A stretch of DNA of 64,000 nucleotides from Rothia amarae. Lineage in GTDB: Bacteria > Actinomycetota > Actinomycetes > Actinomycetales > Micrococcaceae. Positions within the stretch are counted from its first letter, which is position 1, and each line of letters starts with the position of its first letter. Shown here one piece after another: positions 63,824 through 64,000 of this stretch. The notes beneath the pieces are model-generated. The model did not search any database and had not been told where the DNA came from. It was given only the letters and a program-made list of their open reading frames with translations. Location of the stretch: assembly GCF_014705945.2 (NCBI RefSeq), contig NZ_CP061538.1, forward strand, positions 1,488,001 to 1,552,000. Direction: 5' to 3'. Made by a program: the position numbers and the translations under genes.

Positions 63824-64000
63824 ATGAAAAACGAGTCTCAAAAACCGAGAAAAATGCCAAAAGGGAAACTTGTGGTTTCGATTGTTACGTTGTTAGCAGG
63901 GGCGTTACTATTTATCGGTTATCCGTTGATGAACAAATACCGTGAAGCCAACCCCATCGACAAACAATGCATCATCGAATCCGCCGAAGTTTTCAACAGC
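63824..64000 (+). CDS. Small membrane-anchored protein after the Rhs tip, cut by the window end
   Basis: The frame from ATG 63824 is open to the edge (59 codons). A basic start (MKNESQKPRKMPKGK) precedes one membrane helix (LVVSIVTLLAGALLFIGYPL) and an outside part with one Cys (NPIDKQCIIESAEVFNS). It begins 5 bp after the Rhs stop; GGTGGTG upstream is a weak ribosome site. By position it is a candidate immunity or partner protein of the Rhs tip. Its type II membrane layout would suit protection on the outer membrane face, but the rest of the gene is not in view. Confidence 0.65.
   Translation, partial: MKNESQKPRKMPKGKLVVSIVTLLAGALLFIGYPLMNKYREANPIDKQCIIESAEVFNS

Noticed and set aside
1-64000. 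CRISPR arrays, tRNA, rRNA or a replication origin
   Set aside because: No repeat-spacer pattern, no cloverleaf or rRNA segment, and no DnaA-box cluster was seen on reading the intergenic regions.

Overview
The window reads as chromosome of a mid-GC Gram-positive actinobacterium, most likely a Rothia-like member of the Micrococcaceae. This is inferred from family content and was not tested by a search. The support is: Wag31/DivIVA next to a dcw cluster with SepF, YggT, YggS and PgeF; a mycothione reductase; polyphosphate glucokinase; class II DAHP synthase; and two gene blocks in the order known from Mycobacterium tuberculosis (lipB-lipA-DUF4191-RDD-glnA1-glnE-glnA2-panB, and idsA-Rv2175c-pknL-aroG-plsC-fadD15). 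MurE has DDPH where diaminopimelate-adding enzymes have DNPR, which points to L-lysine peptidoglycan as in Rothia.

Layout. 1-4.2 kb: a truncated membrane-anchored pseudokinase gene, then lipoate biosynthesis (lipB, lipA) and a DUF4191 protein. 4.3-12.4 kb: a decayed VOC gene, RDD protein, and nitrogen assimilation (glnA1 behind a GlnR-type box, glnE, glnA2), with acetolactate decarboxylase (budA) placed between glnA1 and glnE. 12.4-16.3 kb: panB, an acetyltransferase, map with its small divergent neighbour, and ppgK. 16.4-19.5 kb: a TPP riboswitch controlling thiM, thiE and a thiD-tenA fusion. 19.6-26.8 kb, minus strand: nrdR, hisD, dnaE, rluD, lspA. 27-48 kb, minus strand: the full division and cell-wall cluster from mraZ (upstream) to divIVA (downstream). 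48.2-60.2 kb: DUF3040, dinB with a LexA box, a prenyl synthase, Rv2175c/pknL, aroG, plsC, esterase, fadD and mtr. 60.3-64 kb: an accessory patch with a headless gene remnant, a YdhK-type lipoprotein, an intact IS5-like element without target duplication, a decapitated Rhs C-terminal tip, and the start of a small membrane protein cut by the window edge.

How it works together. The mraZ-to-divIVA region makes lipid II (MurE, F, D, C, G, MraY), exports and polymerises it at the septum (FtsW, FtsI), assembles the ring (FtsZ, SepF, FtsQ, FtsL) and marks poles (DivIVA). Four 10-bp GTGG-type repeats in front of mraZ are a likely autoregulatory operator. GlnE can adenylylate GlnA1, whose target tyrosine is present. 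Regulatory elements readable here are the GlnR-type box, the TPP riboswitch, the MraZ repeats and the LexA box. The most unusual unexplained items are the Rhs tip with its partial partner gene, a 126-nt nested inverted repeat between fadD and mtr, and a perfect hairpin that abuts the longest possible ftsW start.
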